54,045 nucleotides of DNA. It comes from DATJFQ01 sp035495555 (GTDB lineage: Bacteria > Acidobacteriota > Vicinamibacteria > Vicinamibacterales > 2-12-FULL-66-21). The notes beneath the pieces are model-generated. The model was given only the letters and a program-made list of their open reading frames with translations. It did no database searches and was not told where the DNA came from. Below are positions 41,527 through 50,800 of this stretch, in pieces. The stretch covers positions 1 to 54,045 of the forward strand of contig DATJFQ010000080.1 of the NCBI GenBank assembly GCA_035495555.1, in the 5' to 3' direction. Positions within the stretch are counted from its first letter, which is position 1, and each line of letters opens with the position of its first letter. Made by a program: the position numbers and the translations under genes.

Positions 41527-43086
41527 TTGCCTGTCACGACACAGTCGCTGCGCCGCTTCGTCCGCGCGGATTCGATGGTCGCGGCCGGCATTCTGACGAG
41601 CCGGCTGGCCGGCCTCGTACGGACGACGATCTTTTCCTATTATTTCGGCCTGCGGTCCGATGCGGCCGACGCGTTCAACGCGGCCGTTCGAATCCCCAAT
41701 CTCCTGCAGAACCTGTTCGGCGAGGGCGCGCTGTCGGGGTCCTTCATCCCCGTGTACGCAGGGTTACGTGCACAAGGGCGCGACACCGAGGCCTCACAGG
41801 TCGCGCGCACGATCTTCGCGCTGCTGATGCTCGTGATGGCGGTCCTGGTACTCGCCGGCGTTCTGGCGACACCGCTGCTGCTCAACCTCATCGCGCCAGG
41901 CTTCGCCGGCGTACGGCGCGAACTCGCGGTTCGGCTCGTTCGCATTCTGTTTCCCGCCGCGGGTCTGCTGGTCGCGGCCGCCTGGTGCCTGGGCGTCCTG
42001 AACAGCCACCACAAGTTTCTGTTGTCGTATGCGTCCGGCGCCGCGTGGAATGCCGGCATGATCGGCGCGCTGGTGCTGTTCGGGCCGGGCAGCCCGCTCG
42101 AACACCTCGCGGTCATGCTGGCCTGGGGCTCGGTCGTCGGCGCAGCCCTGCAATTCGCAGTGCAGGCCCCGACGGCGTTCCGGCTGTCGTCCGGCGGGAC
42201 GGGCCTTGCGCTGACCGAACCGGTCCGTCGGGCCGTACGCGATTTTTTCCCCGTGTTGACCAGCCGCGGTGCGGTGCAGATTTCGGCATACATCGACACC
42301 TTGATCGCCAGTTGGCTGCCGGTCGGCGCCGTCACAGGACTGCAGAATGCCTCGCTGCTGTACACGCTGCCGGTCAGCCTGTTTGGAATTTCCGTGTCCG
42401 CCGCCGAACTCCCGGCGCTCTCGGGCGTCGCGGCACGGGCCGAGACCGACGCCTTGCGGACGAGGATGGACGCGGCGCTGCAGCGCTTGACGTTCTTCAC
42501 GGTTCCCTCCGCCGTCGCGTTTGCGCTGCTCGGTGACGTCATCGCCGGCGCGCTGCTGCAGCACGGACGCTTTCGCCCTCAGGACTCGCTCATCGTCTGG
42601 GGCATTCTCGCCGGCTCGGCAATTGGACTCGTTGCCGCCACGCAGTCCCGCCTGTACTCGGTCGCCCATTATGCGATTGGCGACACGCGATCGCCGCTTC
42701 GGTTCGCGCTGATCCGCCTGGCGTTTGTCACACTGCTTGGATGGTATTGCGCCCTCCGTGCGCCTGGATTGCTGGGCATCGCAGCGATCTGGGGAGCGGC
42801 GGGCCTGACGGCCTCTGCGGGCGTTTCAGGGTGGATTGAATTCCTGCTGCTGCGCAGAAGCTTCAACGCACGTGTCGGTCATACCGGGGTGCCGGCCGCG
42901 TACACGCTCAAGCTGTGGAGTGGCGCGATCGTGGCGGCGGTGCCCGCCTACCTCGTGAAGATGCAGATTCCCGTCACCCAGCCGCTCGCTCGCGGCGCAG
43001 CGGTGCTGCCGCTCTATGGCGGCGCGTTTCTGCTGCTCGCGGTTCTCCTACACATCCCCATCGCCGGTTTACGCCGACGGCGCTGA
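41527..43086 (+). CDS. murJ: Lipid II flippase MurJ
   Basis: The 519-residue polytopic protein of the MOP superfamily starts at TTG 41527, 4 nt after the peptidase stop. Signature regions are AAGILTSRLAGLVRTTIF, DAADAFNAAVRIPNLLQNLFGEGALSGSFIPVY, PVLTSRGAVQISAYIDTLIASW and LPVSLFGISVSAAELPAL, all typical of MurJ/MviN. About 14 membrane segments can be drawn. It moves lipid-linked peptidoglycan precursors across the cytoplasmic membrane. Linkage to an M28 peptidase and a coiled-coil protein is not a standard murJ context. Confidence 0.92.
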   Translation: MPVTTQSLRRFVRADSMVAAGILTSRLAGLVRTTIFSYYFGLRSDAADAFNAAVRIPNLLQNLFGEGALSGSFIPVYAGLRAQGRDTEASQVARTIFALLMLVMAVLVLAGVLATPLLLNLIAPGFAGVRRELAVRLVRILFPAAGLLVAAAWCLGVLNSHHKFLLSYASGAAWNAGMIGALVLFGPGSPLEHLAVMLAWGSVVGAALQFAVQAPTAFRLSSGGTGLALTEPVRRAVRDFFPVLTSRGAVQISAYIDTLIASWLPVGAVTGLQNASLLYTLPVSLFGISVSAAELPALSGVAARAETDALRTRMDAALQRLTFFTVPSAVAFALLGDVIAGALLQHGRFRPQDSLIVWGILAGSAIGLVAATQSRLYSVAHYAIGDTRSPLRFALIRLAFVTLLGWYCALRAPGLLGIAAIWGAAGLTASAGVSGWIEFLLLRRSFNARVGHTGVPAAYTLKLWSGAIVAAVPAYLVKMQIPVTQPLARGAAVLPLYGGAFLLLAVLLHIPIAGLRRRR

Positions 43087-43140
43087 GACAGGCGTGAAGG
43101 CCTGCTCAATCCCAACCGCCAAACGGAGACATTTTGCGAG

Positions 43141-43157
43141 TGGGGAGTTGGGAATTG
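43141..43157. repeat. Short heptad repeat, GGGAGTT family
   Basis: Two and a half units (GGGGAGTT, GGGAATT, GACAC) between murJ and the phosphatase gene, the shortest member of this family in the window. Confidence 0.5.
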
Positions 43158-43194
43158 ACACGTGAACCCCTTTAGCTCTGCCCGTGCAGTTTTG

Positions 43195-43200
43195 TAGAGT
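43195..43200 (+). promoter_or_regulatory. -10-like element before the 43209 gene
   Basis: TAGAGT ends 8 nt before ATG 43209, compatible with a leaderless or near-leaderless mRNA. Confidence 0.4.
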
Positions 43201-43208
43201 AATCAGGT

Positions 43209-44021
43209 ATGCGGTATCGCACATTCCTGAGCGTGCTGTCGGTCACTCTCGGCGTCTGCATCCCCGCGGCAACAGTTCTGCGGGCCGCAGATCCTGTTCG
43301 CATCCTCGTGCTGAACATGCACGCCGGCAAGGACGCGTCGGGTAAACCGAATCTCGACGGCATCGCGGCACTCGTCAAGGACCAGAAGCCGGACATTGTG
43401 CTCTTGCAGGAAGTCGACCGCGGCACCGCCCGTTCGGGCCGTGTCGACCAGGTCGCAGACCTCGAGAAATCGACGAAGTACAACAGTGCCTTTTCACCAA
43501 GCCTTTACAACTACGACGGAGGCCAATACGGCATCGCACTGCTCTCGCGCGGTCTCATCGGCTACCGGGCGACGATGCCGCTGGCGGTGTTCCCGGTCCA
43601 GGCCCGCGCGGGAGGCTCGCACGAGCCGCGCGTGGCAATGGTTGCGATCCTCTCCGTCCAGGGCGTGACCTGGCGCGTCGTCAATACGCACCTCGATCCG
43701 GCGGAGGACGGCGGCCGCGCGCAGGAAGTGGCGGCGCTCGTGAACGTGATTCACAACCAGCAGGTGGCAGGTACTCCGCTCGTCGTCGGCGGAGACTTCA
43801 ATGCGACGCCGGACAACGCGGTGCTGAAGCCCATCGCCGCGGCCGGGCTGCACGATGCCTGGGCCGAGTGCGGCTCCGGTGACGGCTTCACCTATCCAGC
43901 CGACAGGCCCGCGAAGCGAATCGATTTTTTGTGGATGTCCGAAGGTATGCACTGCGCGTCCGCGCAGGTGCTCGATACCCAGATCTCAGATCACCGACCG
44001 CTGCTCGTGACTCTCAAGTGA
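43209..44021 (+). CDS. Secreted endonuclease/exonuclease/phosphatase-family protein
   Basis: The 270-residue protein has a signal peptide (FLSVLSVTLGVCIPAATVLRAA). EEP-fold motifs are RILVLNMHAGKD (metal Asn), DIVLLQEVDRG (metal Glu), YGIALLSRG, VVNTHLDP (His/Asp), LVVGGDFNATPD (catalytic Asp/Asn), RIDFLWMS and the final ISDHRPLLVTL (His/Asp). The family spans DNases and phosphodiesterases such as sphingomyelinases; the specificity here cannot be read. The gene is monocistronic and flanked by repeat arrays on both sides. Confidence 0.88.
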   Translation: MRYRTFLSVLSVTLGVCIPAATVLRAADPVRILVLNMHAGKDASGKPNLDGIAALVKDQKPDIVLLQEVDRGTARSGRVDQVADLEKSTKYNSAFSPSLYNYDGGQYGIALLSRGLIGYRATMPLAVFPVQARAGGSHEPRVAMVAILSVQGVTWRVVNTHLDPAEDGGRAQEVAALVNVIHNQQVAGTPLVVGGDFNATPDNAVLKPIAAAGLHDAWAECGSGDGFTYPADRPAKRIDFLWMSEGMHCASAQVLDTQISDHRPLLVTLK

Positions 44022-44035
44022 TCCGTGAAGAAGAT

Positions 44036-44127
44036 TAACTACGCCGCTACCAACTGCACAACTACGCAAGGAGATAACTCGCGGTCTTGCGTTGACGCCT
44101 CGAGTAGTTGGAAGTTGTGTAGTTGTC
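44036..44127. repeat. Octad-type repeat forming an inverted repeat (GTAGTTG family)
   Basis: The left arm 44038-44071 holds units such as AACTACGC and the right arm 44087-44126 units such as GTAGTTG on the other strand; together they can form an imperfect hairpin. It is closely related to 13840-13942, including the shared ACGCAAGG/CTTGCGT core, and lies 14 nt after the stop of the 43209 gene. Confidence 0.75.
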
Positions 44128-44138
44128 GCCTGTCTCTC

Positions 44139-44537
44139 TCAATGCCTGCCTGAGGTCATCCTCAACACGCGCCTGATCGCTTCCACAAGGGTTGCGGGAT
44201 CCTTCGTGTCGTCGTTCAGCGACAGGACCGGAACGCCGGCCATGGACGGTTCGCTCTCCATTTTCCGCCGCAGCATCGTCTCGTCCTTCAGGTGAGCGAC
44301 GACGATGTTGGGTCTGAGGACTTGCATGACGCGGACCGCTTCGTCGGCGGTATGCGCGGGTGCGACTGCGAAGCGCAGCTTCGCGAGAATCGCCTCGCAT
44401 CGCGAGCTGCTGTCCTTATCGTCATCGGCAACGAGCACGAGCGGCGCGTAACCCTGGTGATCGCTTGGCCGTCGTCCGCCCCGCGGGAGGCGGCGCCGGT
44501 CCGGACTCTGACGGCGCTCCGGTGTCTGTGGGCTCAT
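44139..44537 (-). CDS. Degenerate receiver-domain protein lacking the phosphoacceptor Asp
   Basis: The protein has 132 residues from ATG 44537. A basic N-terminus (RRQSPDRRRLPRGGRRPSD) precedes a CheY-like fold: VLVADDDKDS keeps the acidic cluster at 38-40, but the strand that should carry the phosphoacceptor reads RPNIVVAHLKDE, with His82 where Asp is expected. The end keeps PVLSLNDDTKDPATLVEAIRRVL. It is probably phosphorylation-independent, a pseudo-receiver working through protein contacts. A longer in-frame start would lie in the neighbouring repeat. Confidence 0.72.
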   Translation of the reverse strand: MSPQTPERRQSPDRRRLPRGGRRPSDHQGYAPLVLVADDDKDSSSRCEAILAKLRFAVAPAHTADEAVRVMQVLRPNIVVAHLKDETMLRRKMESEPSMAGVPVLSLNDDTKDPATLVEAIRRVLRMTSGRH

Positions 44538-44574
44538 GTCAGGGCATCCTAGCATTACAGGGCTGGCGCGCGAT

Positions 44575-44658
44575 AACTCCCAATTCCCAACTCCCAACGC
44601 CCAAAACTCTCAATTCGAATTGGGATTTGGGAGTTGGGAGTTGGGAGTTGGGAATGGA
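44575..44658. repeat. Heptad repeat folding as a long palindrome (GGGAGTT family)
   Basis: The right half is GGGAGTT repeated three times and then GGGAATG. The left half is the reverse complement (CCAATTC, CCAACTC, CCAACGC), with the centre at the palindrome CAATTCGAATTG. Each arm is about 40 nt. The element lies between the divergent degenerate receiver and PAP2 genes. Confidence 0.85.
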
Positions 44659-44731
44659 GAGTGGTGACCGTTCCCCCTTGCTGTGTCGGCTGGAGTAGGC
44701 TGTAATCGTCCGCCACCCTGGCGAAGAAGGA

Positions 44732-45487
44732 ATGATTTCGATGCTCGCGCCGCTGCTCCTCACCACCCTTCTGCAGGCACAGGTCTCAGGGGCGCCCCCT
44801 CCGCCGGCGGCCGGTGCGCCGAGAGCCGCGGCCAATCAGACGCTCACCGCGGCCGTGAAGGACGTGCCGCACGCGTTCGCGCGCCTCAAGAGCTGGACGG
44901 CTATCGCCGTGCTGAGCGCGAGCGGAGCCGGGGCCGCGGCGGTCCACCCGGAGGATCGTGATCTGACGATGGATGCCGCCGGTTCCAGGACCGTGGATCG
45001 GCTGACGGAGGGCGGCTCGATCCTCGGCAGCGGATACGTTCAGGTTGGCGGCGCCGCCGCCGTGTGGCTGACAGGTGTCGCTACGTCACATCCGGGATTC
45101 GCGGGCCTTGGCGCCGACCTGCTCGAAGCGCAAGCGATCAACGGTGTGCTCACTTCCGCGGTGAAGTACACGATTCAGCGCCGTCGTCCGAACGGCGGTC
45201 GGTATTCGTTTCCGTCCGGCCACACGTCCGCAACGTTCGCAACCGCGGCGGTGCTCGAAAACCATTACGGTCTCCGGGCGGGGCTCCCGGCCTACGCGCT
45301 TGGCGCGTACGTGGCCGGCGCGCGGCTCCATGATCGAAAGCACTTCGCGAGCGACACGCTGATGGGGGCCGGCATCGGTCTCGTCGCGGGCCGTGTCACG
45401 CGCGCACATGGCGGCCGCGCGACCGCGGCTATCGTGCCCCTGCAACGTGGAGTGGCGATCGCAGGCTCGGTGGCGTGCCCGTGGTAA
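44732..45487 (+). CDS. PAP2-family phosphatase, exported
   Basis: The 251-residue protein has an N-terminal signal-like region (MLAPLLLTTLLQAQV). The PAP2/vanadium-haloperoxidase phosphatase motifs are all present: KYTIQRRRP (KxxxxxxRP), FPSGHTSATFA (PSGH) and ARLHDRKHFASD (the SRxxxxxHxxxD motif with Ala in place of Ser). It dephosphorylates lipid phosphates such as undecaprenyl pyrophosphate or phosphatidate, or soluble substrates in the periplasm. The GAAGAAGGA sequence suggests ATG 44741 as an alternative start. It overlaps the TolC-like gene by 13 nt, so it may be co-transcribed with the efflux genes. Confidence 0.88.
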   Translation: MISMLAPLLLTTLLQAQVSGAPPPPAAGAPRAAANQTLTAAVKDVPHAFARLKSWTAIAVLSASGAGAAAVHPEDRDLTMDAAGSRTVDRLTEGGSILGSGYVQVGGAAAVWLTGVATSHPGFAGLGADLLEAQAINGVLTSAVKYTIQRRRPNGGRYSFPSGHTSATFATAAVLENHYGLRAGLPAYALGAYVAGARLHDRKHFASDTLMGAGIGLVAGRVTRAHGGRATAAIVPLQRGVAIAGSVACPW

Positions 45488-46716
45488 GCCATCGTCACTC
45501 GGTCCTGACTCTGACGTTCGTGTTCGTTTCTGGTGCGATGGCGTCAGTCGGCTTCGCCCAGACGGCAGCCCCTTCGAGCCTTTCGCTGAACGAGGCGATG
45601 GCGAGAGCCATCGCGGCCAACCGGACGGTGCTCGCGGCGCAGGCGGCACGCGCCATCGACCTGGCCGGCGTGCAGGCCGCCGCCCAGCACCCCAATCCCG
45701 AGCTGAGCGTCGAAGAAGAACGCGAGACGCCGCACTGGTCCTTCGGCGGCACGCTGCCGCTCGAACTCTCGGGTAAACGCGGCAGGCGGGTCGATGTGGC
45801 CAACGCTACGCTCGCGGTCACCGAGGCCGATACCCAACGGGTCATCGCGGACGTCCGCGCTGACGTGCGCCGCGCGTACTATCAGGCTGTTGCCGCGAGC
45901 CGCCGCGTCGAAGTCGCGCAGGACCTCGAAAACGTCGCATCCCGCGCGAGCACTGCAGCACAGGAACGGTTTCAGACCGGCGCGGCTCCGCGGCTCGATG
46001 CCTTGCAGGCGCAACTCGCGCTGTCCGAAGCGCAGAACGAAACGGCGAGTGCGCGCGGTGAGCTGCAGGCCTTTCGCGCGGAGCTGAATACGCTGCTCGG
46101 ATACTCCGCCGATGGCGCACCGCAGCTCTCCGACACGCTCGAGGGAGGGGCGCTGCCGGCGATGGACGCGGCCGTCGCCCAGGCGCTGGCGGGGAACGCG
46201 GATCTCCGCGTGCTGGATCGTCAGGTGGACGAAGCGCGCGCACGCGTGGCGCTGGCGACGGCGATGCGGCGCCCGGATCCGAATCTGTCGGCGACCCTGA
46301 CGTATGGCGCGCAGCCGGAATTCACAACCGGCTGGCGGTTCGGGGCGGCCGTCGCGCTGCCCATTTTCACGACCGGCCGCGCCGACGTCGCAGTAGCGCA
46401 GGCGACGCTGACGCGCGCGCAGGCCGATCGCGATGCCAAGGCCGCCCAGGTCAGCGGAGCCGTCGCCGCCGCCGTTGCGCGCGCGGCTGCGGCGCGACAG
46501 GCGGTCCAGCGGTATCAGACCGATATTCTTCCGGCGGCGCAACAGGTGGAAACCATGGCGCAGGAGGCGTACTCGTCCGGACAGACCGGTCTTCCCGCGC
46601 TCCTGCAGACGCTGCAGGCCGGACGCGAGATCCGGCAGCGCGCCGTACAGGCGGGGCTCGATTATCAACTCGCGCTCGCGGATCTCGAACGGGCGATGGG
46701 AACAGCGCTGCGGTAA
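45475..46716 (+). CDS. TolC-family outer membrane efflux protein
   Basis: The protein has 413 residues. A signal peptide is at the N-terminus (LTLTFVFVSGAMASVGFAQ). Two OEP repeats with long Ala/Gln-rich coiled helices follow: LSLNEAMARAIAANRTVLAAQ with HPNPELSVEEERETP, and MDAAVAQALAGNADLRVLDRQ with RRPDPNLSATLTYG and RFGAAVALPIFTTGR. The layout is that of the CusC/CzcC-like branch. It forms the outer-membrane channel for the RND pump encoded next. Start GTG 45475, with GTG 45481 also possible. Confidence 0.9.
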   Translation: MPVVSHRHSVLTLTFVFVSGAMASVGFAQTAAPSSLSLNEAMARAIAANRTVLAAQAARAIDLAGVQAAAQHPNPELSVEEERETPHWSFGGTLPLELSGKRGRRVDVANATLAVTEADTQRVIADVRADVRRAYYQAVAASRRVEVAQDLENVASRASTAAQERFQTGAAPRLDALQAQLALSEAQNETASARGELQAFRAELNTLLGYSADGAPQLSDTLEGGALPAMDAAVAQALAGNADLRVLDRQVDEARARVALATAMRRPDPNLSATLTYGAQPEFTTGWRFGAAVALPIFTTGRADVAVAQATLTRAQADRDAKAAQVSGAVAAAVARAAAARQAVQRYQTDILPAAQQVETMAQEAYSSGQTGLPALLQTLQAGREIRQRAVQAGLDYQLALADLERAMGTALR

Positions 46717-46735
46717 AAGCGCCAGTGGTGGATTG

Positions 46736-47818
46736 GTGAACTCATTGAAAATCACGGCGACGTGGATGCTGCTTGCGCTCGCGCTGGCGGCGTGCGGGCA
46801 CAAGGCGGTCGAGGACGTCGAAACCGAAGCGGCGCCGACCGTCGAGGCGATAACGGTGACTCCGGAGACGTTCGACGCGACGATCTCCGCAACGGGCCTG
46901 GTAACGGCGGCGCCGGGCGCTGATTGGACGATCACTGCCCCCGAACCGGCCCGCATCGTCGAATTGCCGAAAGCCGAAGGCGACCACGTCAAGCCCGGCG
47001 ACCTGCTCGTCCGCTTCGAAATCCCGTCGGTCTCGACAGACCTGGCGCAGCGGGAGGCGGAGGTGCGCCAGGCGCAGGCGCACGTCGCGAACGCGCAGGC
47101 GTCGGTGAACCGTTTGACGACGCTCGTGCAGCACGGTGTCGCGGCGCAGAAGGACCTCGAGGATGCCGACCGGGACCTCTCCGAGGCGCAGGCGGCGCTC
47201 GCGCAGGCGCAGAGCGCGCGTGAGAATGCGTCGGTGCTTGCGTCGCGGTCGGTCGTCCGCGCGCGCTTCGCCGGCGTCGTCGCCAAACGCGCGCACAATC
47301 CAGGAGACATGGTCGATGCGAGCGCGTCGGACGTGATTCTGCGGATCATCGATCCCAGCCGGCTGCAGGTCGTCGCGTCCGTGCCGATTGCCGACCTCGC
47401 GCGCGTGCGCACGGGCGAGGCCGTTCACATCACCGTGCCTGGCGCCCACGAACCGGTCTCCGGGAAGGTATTGACGCGTCCCGCTGCCGTCGATCCCGGC
47501 GGGGTTGCCGCGGACGTCCGCATTGCCTTCGACCACGAAACAACCCTTCCCGCCGGCACGCCCGTCCGCGTCGACATCGTGACGGACGAGCATCCGAATG
47601 CGCTCGCGGTCCCCATAGAAGCCGTTCTGCACGGCGACGAGGGCGCCTTCGTCATGCTGGTCGGCGCCGACCACAAGGCGCACATGACGAGGGTGACGAC
47701 CGGCCTGTCGACCGCAAAACAGATCGAGATCACGGGCGGCCTGAAGGCCGGTGACGCCGTGATCGTGCAGGGTCAGCTGGGGCTGCCCGGCGGGGCGCCG
47801 GTCACCGTCGCGAAATGA
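46736..47818 (+). CDS. RND efflux periplasmic adaptor (membrane fusion protein)
   Basis: The 360-residue lipoprotein starts at GTG 46736; its lipobox LALAAC lies at about residues 17-22. Features are the barrel-sandwich half-motifs (ITAPEPARIVELPKAEGDHV and SVVRARFAGVVAKRAHNPGDMV), a coiled-coil hairpin between them (REAEVRQAQAHVANAQAS, LEDADRDLSEAQAALAQAQS), a beta-barrel domain and a C-terminal MP domain (GGLKAGDAVIVQGQLGLPGG). It links the RND pump to the TolC-like channel. It ends in a 4-nt ATGA overlap with the pump gene. Confidence 0.92.
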   Translation: MNSLKITATWMLLALALAACGHKAVEDVETEAAPTVEAITVTPETFDATISATGLVTAAPGADWTITAPEPARIVELPKAEGDHVKPGDLLVRFEIPSVSTDLAQREAEVRQAQAHVANAQASVNRLTTLVQHGVAAQKDLEDADRDLSEAQAALAQAQSARENASVLASRSVVRARFAGVVAKRAHNPGDMVDASASDVILRIIDPSRLQVVASVPIADLARVRTGEAVHITVPGAHEPVSGKVLTRPAAVDPGGVAADVRIAFDHETTLPAGTPVRVDIVTDEHPNALAVPIEAVLHGDEGAFVMLVGADHKAHMTRVTTGLSTAKQIEITGGLKAGDAVIVQGQLGLPGGAPVTVAK

Positions 47819-50800
47819 CGCTCGCTTCCTTCGTCGATCGCTTCGCCGGCGCGATCGTGACGCTCACGATCGTGCTCGCCGCGGCCGGGCTGTTCAGCGC
47901 GTTCTCGCTGCCGAGCGATATCTATCCGCCGCTCGTCTTCCCCCGCGTCGTCGCGATCGCCCACAGCGGCACGACGCCTGGCCGGACGATGATGCTGACC
48001 GTCACGCGCCCGATCGAGCAGGCGCTGCTGGAGGTGCCGGGCGTCCGCCGCGTGCGTTCGACCACCTTCCGGGGCGCTGCCGAGATCAGCGCGCAGTTCG
48101 ATCCCGCGACCGACATGGTCGTCGCGCTTCAGCAGGCGCAGGCGCACGTCGCGGACATCCGGTCGTCGCTGCCCGCCGATCTCGATCTCACCGTCGACCG
48201 CCTCACGCCGGCGGCGTTCCCGTTCTTCAGCATGAACCTGTCGGGGCCGCTGTCGTCCGCGGACCTGTACGACTACGGCTTCTACGTCATGCGGCCCGCG
48301 CTGTCGCGTGTCGCCGGCGTGGGCAACGTCGAGGTGCTCGCCTCCGACACCCACGAGATCGAAGTCATCGCGGATCCGGCGAAGCTGCGGGCTACCGCGC
48401 TCACGATCGGCGACGTGGCCGACACGCTCGCGGCCGCCAACCAGCTCGCGCCCGTCGGCCGGTATCCTGCGAACGGCCTCCTGCACCTCGTCGTCGCATC
48501 GGGACTCTGGTCGTCGATGCAGGACATTCCGCCGACACCGCTCGTCGTCAAAGGCGGAACGACGATCCGCGTGTCCGACGTAGCGACGGTGGAATCCGGC
48601 GCGCCGGACCGCACCTCGCTCATCAGCGGCGACGGCAAGGTCGCCGCGAACATCAGCGTCTCCCAGCAGATCGGCGCCAATATCCTGCAGGTCCGCTCGG
48701 GCCTCGAAGGCGCGTTGACCGAAGTCGCGCACGCGCTGCCCGCGGGCCTTCGGCTGTCGAAGACGTACGACCTCGCCGAATTCGTCGCCACCGCGATCGC
48801 GAACGTCCGGGACGCCATTCTCATCGGCAGCGGCCTCGCCGTGATCGTGCTGCTGGTGTTCCTGCGCGACTGGCGGCTGACCCTTGTCGCCTCGGTCACG
48901 CTGCCCCTCACCGTGATGACGACGTTCCTCGTCATGCGGTGGCTGGGCGAAACGATCAACGTCATGTCGATGGGCGGCCTCGCGGTCGCCATAGGCCTCG
49001 TCATCGACGACGCCGTAGTCATGGTCGAGAACATCTACCGGCATCTCGATCTCGGGGAGTCGCCCGGGGGCGCGGTGAACGCGGCGCTCCGGGAACTCGT
49101 CGCGCCGGTCGTCGGGTCGACGCTGACCACCGTCGTCGTCTTCGTGCCGCTCGGGATGCTGTCCGGCGTGGTCGGCCAGTTCTTTCGAGCGCTGTCGATC
49201 ACGCTGGCGGCCGCGGTCCTGATCTCGCTCGCCCAGGCGCTGACGCTGATTCCGCTGCTGGCAAAGGCCGCAGCGAAACACCGGGCGGCAGGCGTGCACG
49301 AACATCACGAGGGCCGGCTCGAGCGCTTCTATTCACGGACGCTCGATGCGACGATGCAGCGTCCCTCGGCGGGCATCCTCGGCGCAATCGTGTTGGCGGT
49401 CGCAGGCGTCGCGCTGTTCATGAGCCTCGGCACGGGCTTTCTGCCCGAAGCGGACGAAGGCGGATTCGTCATCGACTACCTCTCGCCGCCGGGCAGTGCA
49501 CTCGAGGCGACGGATCGCATGGTGAAGCCGGTCGAGGCGATCCTGCAGCAGACACCGGACGTCGCGGCGTTCACGCGCCGGACCGGATCAGAGCTCGGTC
49601 TCTTCGCTACGCAGCAGAACAAGGGAGACATTCTCGTCCGCCTGAAGCCGCGGGGGGCGCGGCGGCCGGCCGAGGAGATCATCGACGAGCTGCGCGACAA
49701 GCTGAAAGAGGCGGCGCCGCAGCTCGACATCGAGTTCGTGCAGCTCCTGCAGGACATGCTCGGCGACCTCGAAGGCGCGCCGACCCCGATCGAAGTCAAG
49801 GTGTTCGGCGACGACCCCGACACGCTCGCCGACATCTCCGAGCAGCTCGAAAAGATGCTCGGCGGCATCCAAGGCGTCGTCGACATCGTCGGCGTCGAGC
49901 GCGGGAATCCTGATACGACGTGGACCGTGGACACGGCGGCGGCGGGACGGCTCGGCCTGTCGGTCCAGCAGGTCTCCGAACAGTTGTCGGACGCGTGGCT
50001 CGGCGACGTCCGCACGGAGCTCCGCCTCGCCGATCGCACGATTCCCGTGCGCGTGCGCTATCCCGACGCGTATCGGCTCGATCCGGTGCAGATGGCGTCG
50101 ACTCCCGTTCGCGCGGCGGACGGTCGCTCGGTGCCGCTCGGCGCAATCGCACAGTCGCAGACGTCGGAAGGTGAAATCATCCTCGAGCGGGAGAACCTGC
50201 GGCAGATGGCGCTCGTGACAGGGCGTCTCGAGGGCCGCGATCTCGGCAGCGCCGTTGCGGAGATTCAGCGAAAGCTTGCGGCGTTGAAGCTGCCGGTGGG
50301 TTACACGACGGAAGTGGGCGGCCAATACGCGTCGCAGCGTGAGTCGTTCCACGAACTGCTGACGGTGTTCGCGATCGCGGCCGCGCTCGTCTTCATCATC
50401 CTCGTCGTGCAGTTCCGGCGCTTTCTGCCGGCCGTCCTCATTCTGCTCGCCGCACCGCTGTCGCTCGCGGGCGCCTTCGCGCTGCTCCTCATCACGGGCA
50501 CCGACCTGAACGTCTCGTCGGCGATGGGACTGATCCTGCTAATCGGCTTGATCGTCAAGAATGGGATCGTGCTCATCGACTACGCGCATCGTCTCGCGGA
50601 CGAGGGAGTGCCGTTCACCGAGGCTCTCGAACGCGCCGGAAGAGTCCGCCTCCGGCCGATTCTGATGACCACGTTGTGCACGCTGTTCGGGCTGCTGCCG
50701 CTGGCCCTCGGACTGGGCGCGGGGGCCGAACTGCAGCGCCCGCTCGCGCTCGCCGTCATCGGAGGACTGTCGCTCTCGACGTTCGTGACGCTGTATCTGG

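Noticed and set aside
47773..49308. Minus-strand open frame of 511 codons under the RND pump
   Set aside because: The Asp/Arg/Gly/His-rich composition is the mirror of a GC-rich membrane protein gene; the plus-strand pump is unambiguous.
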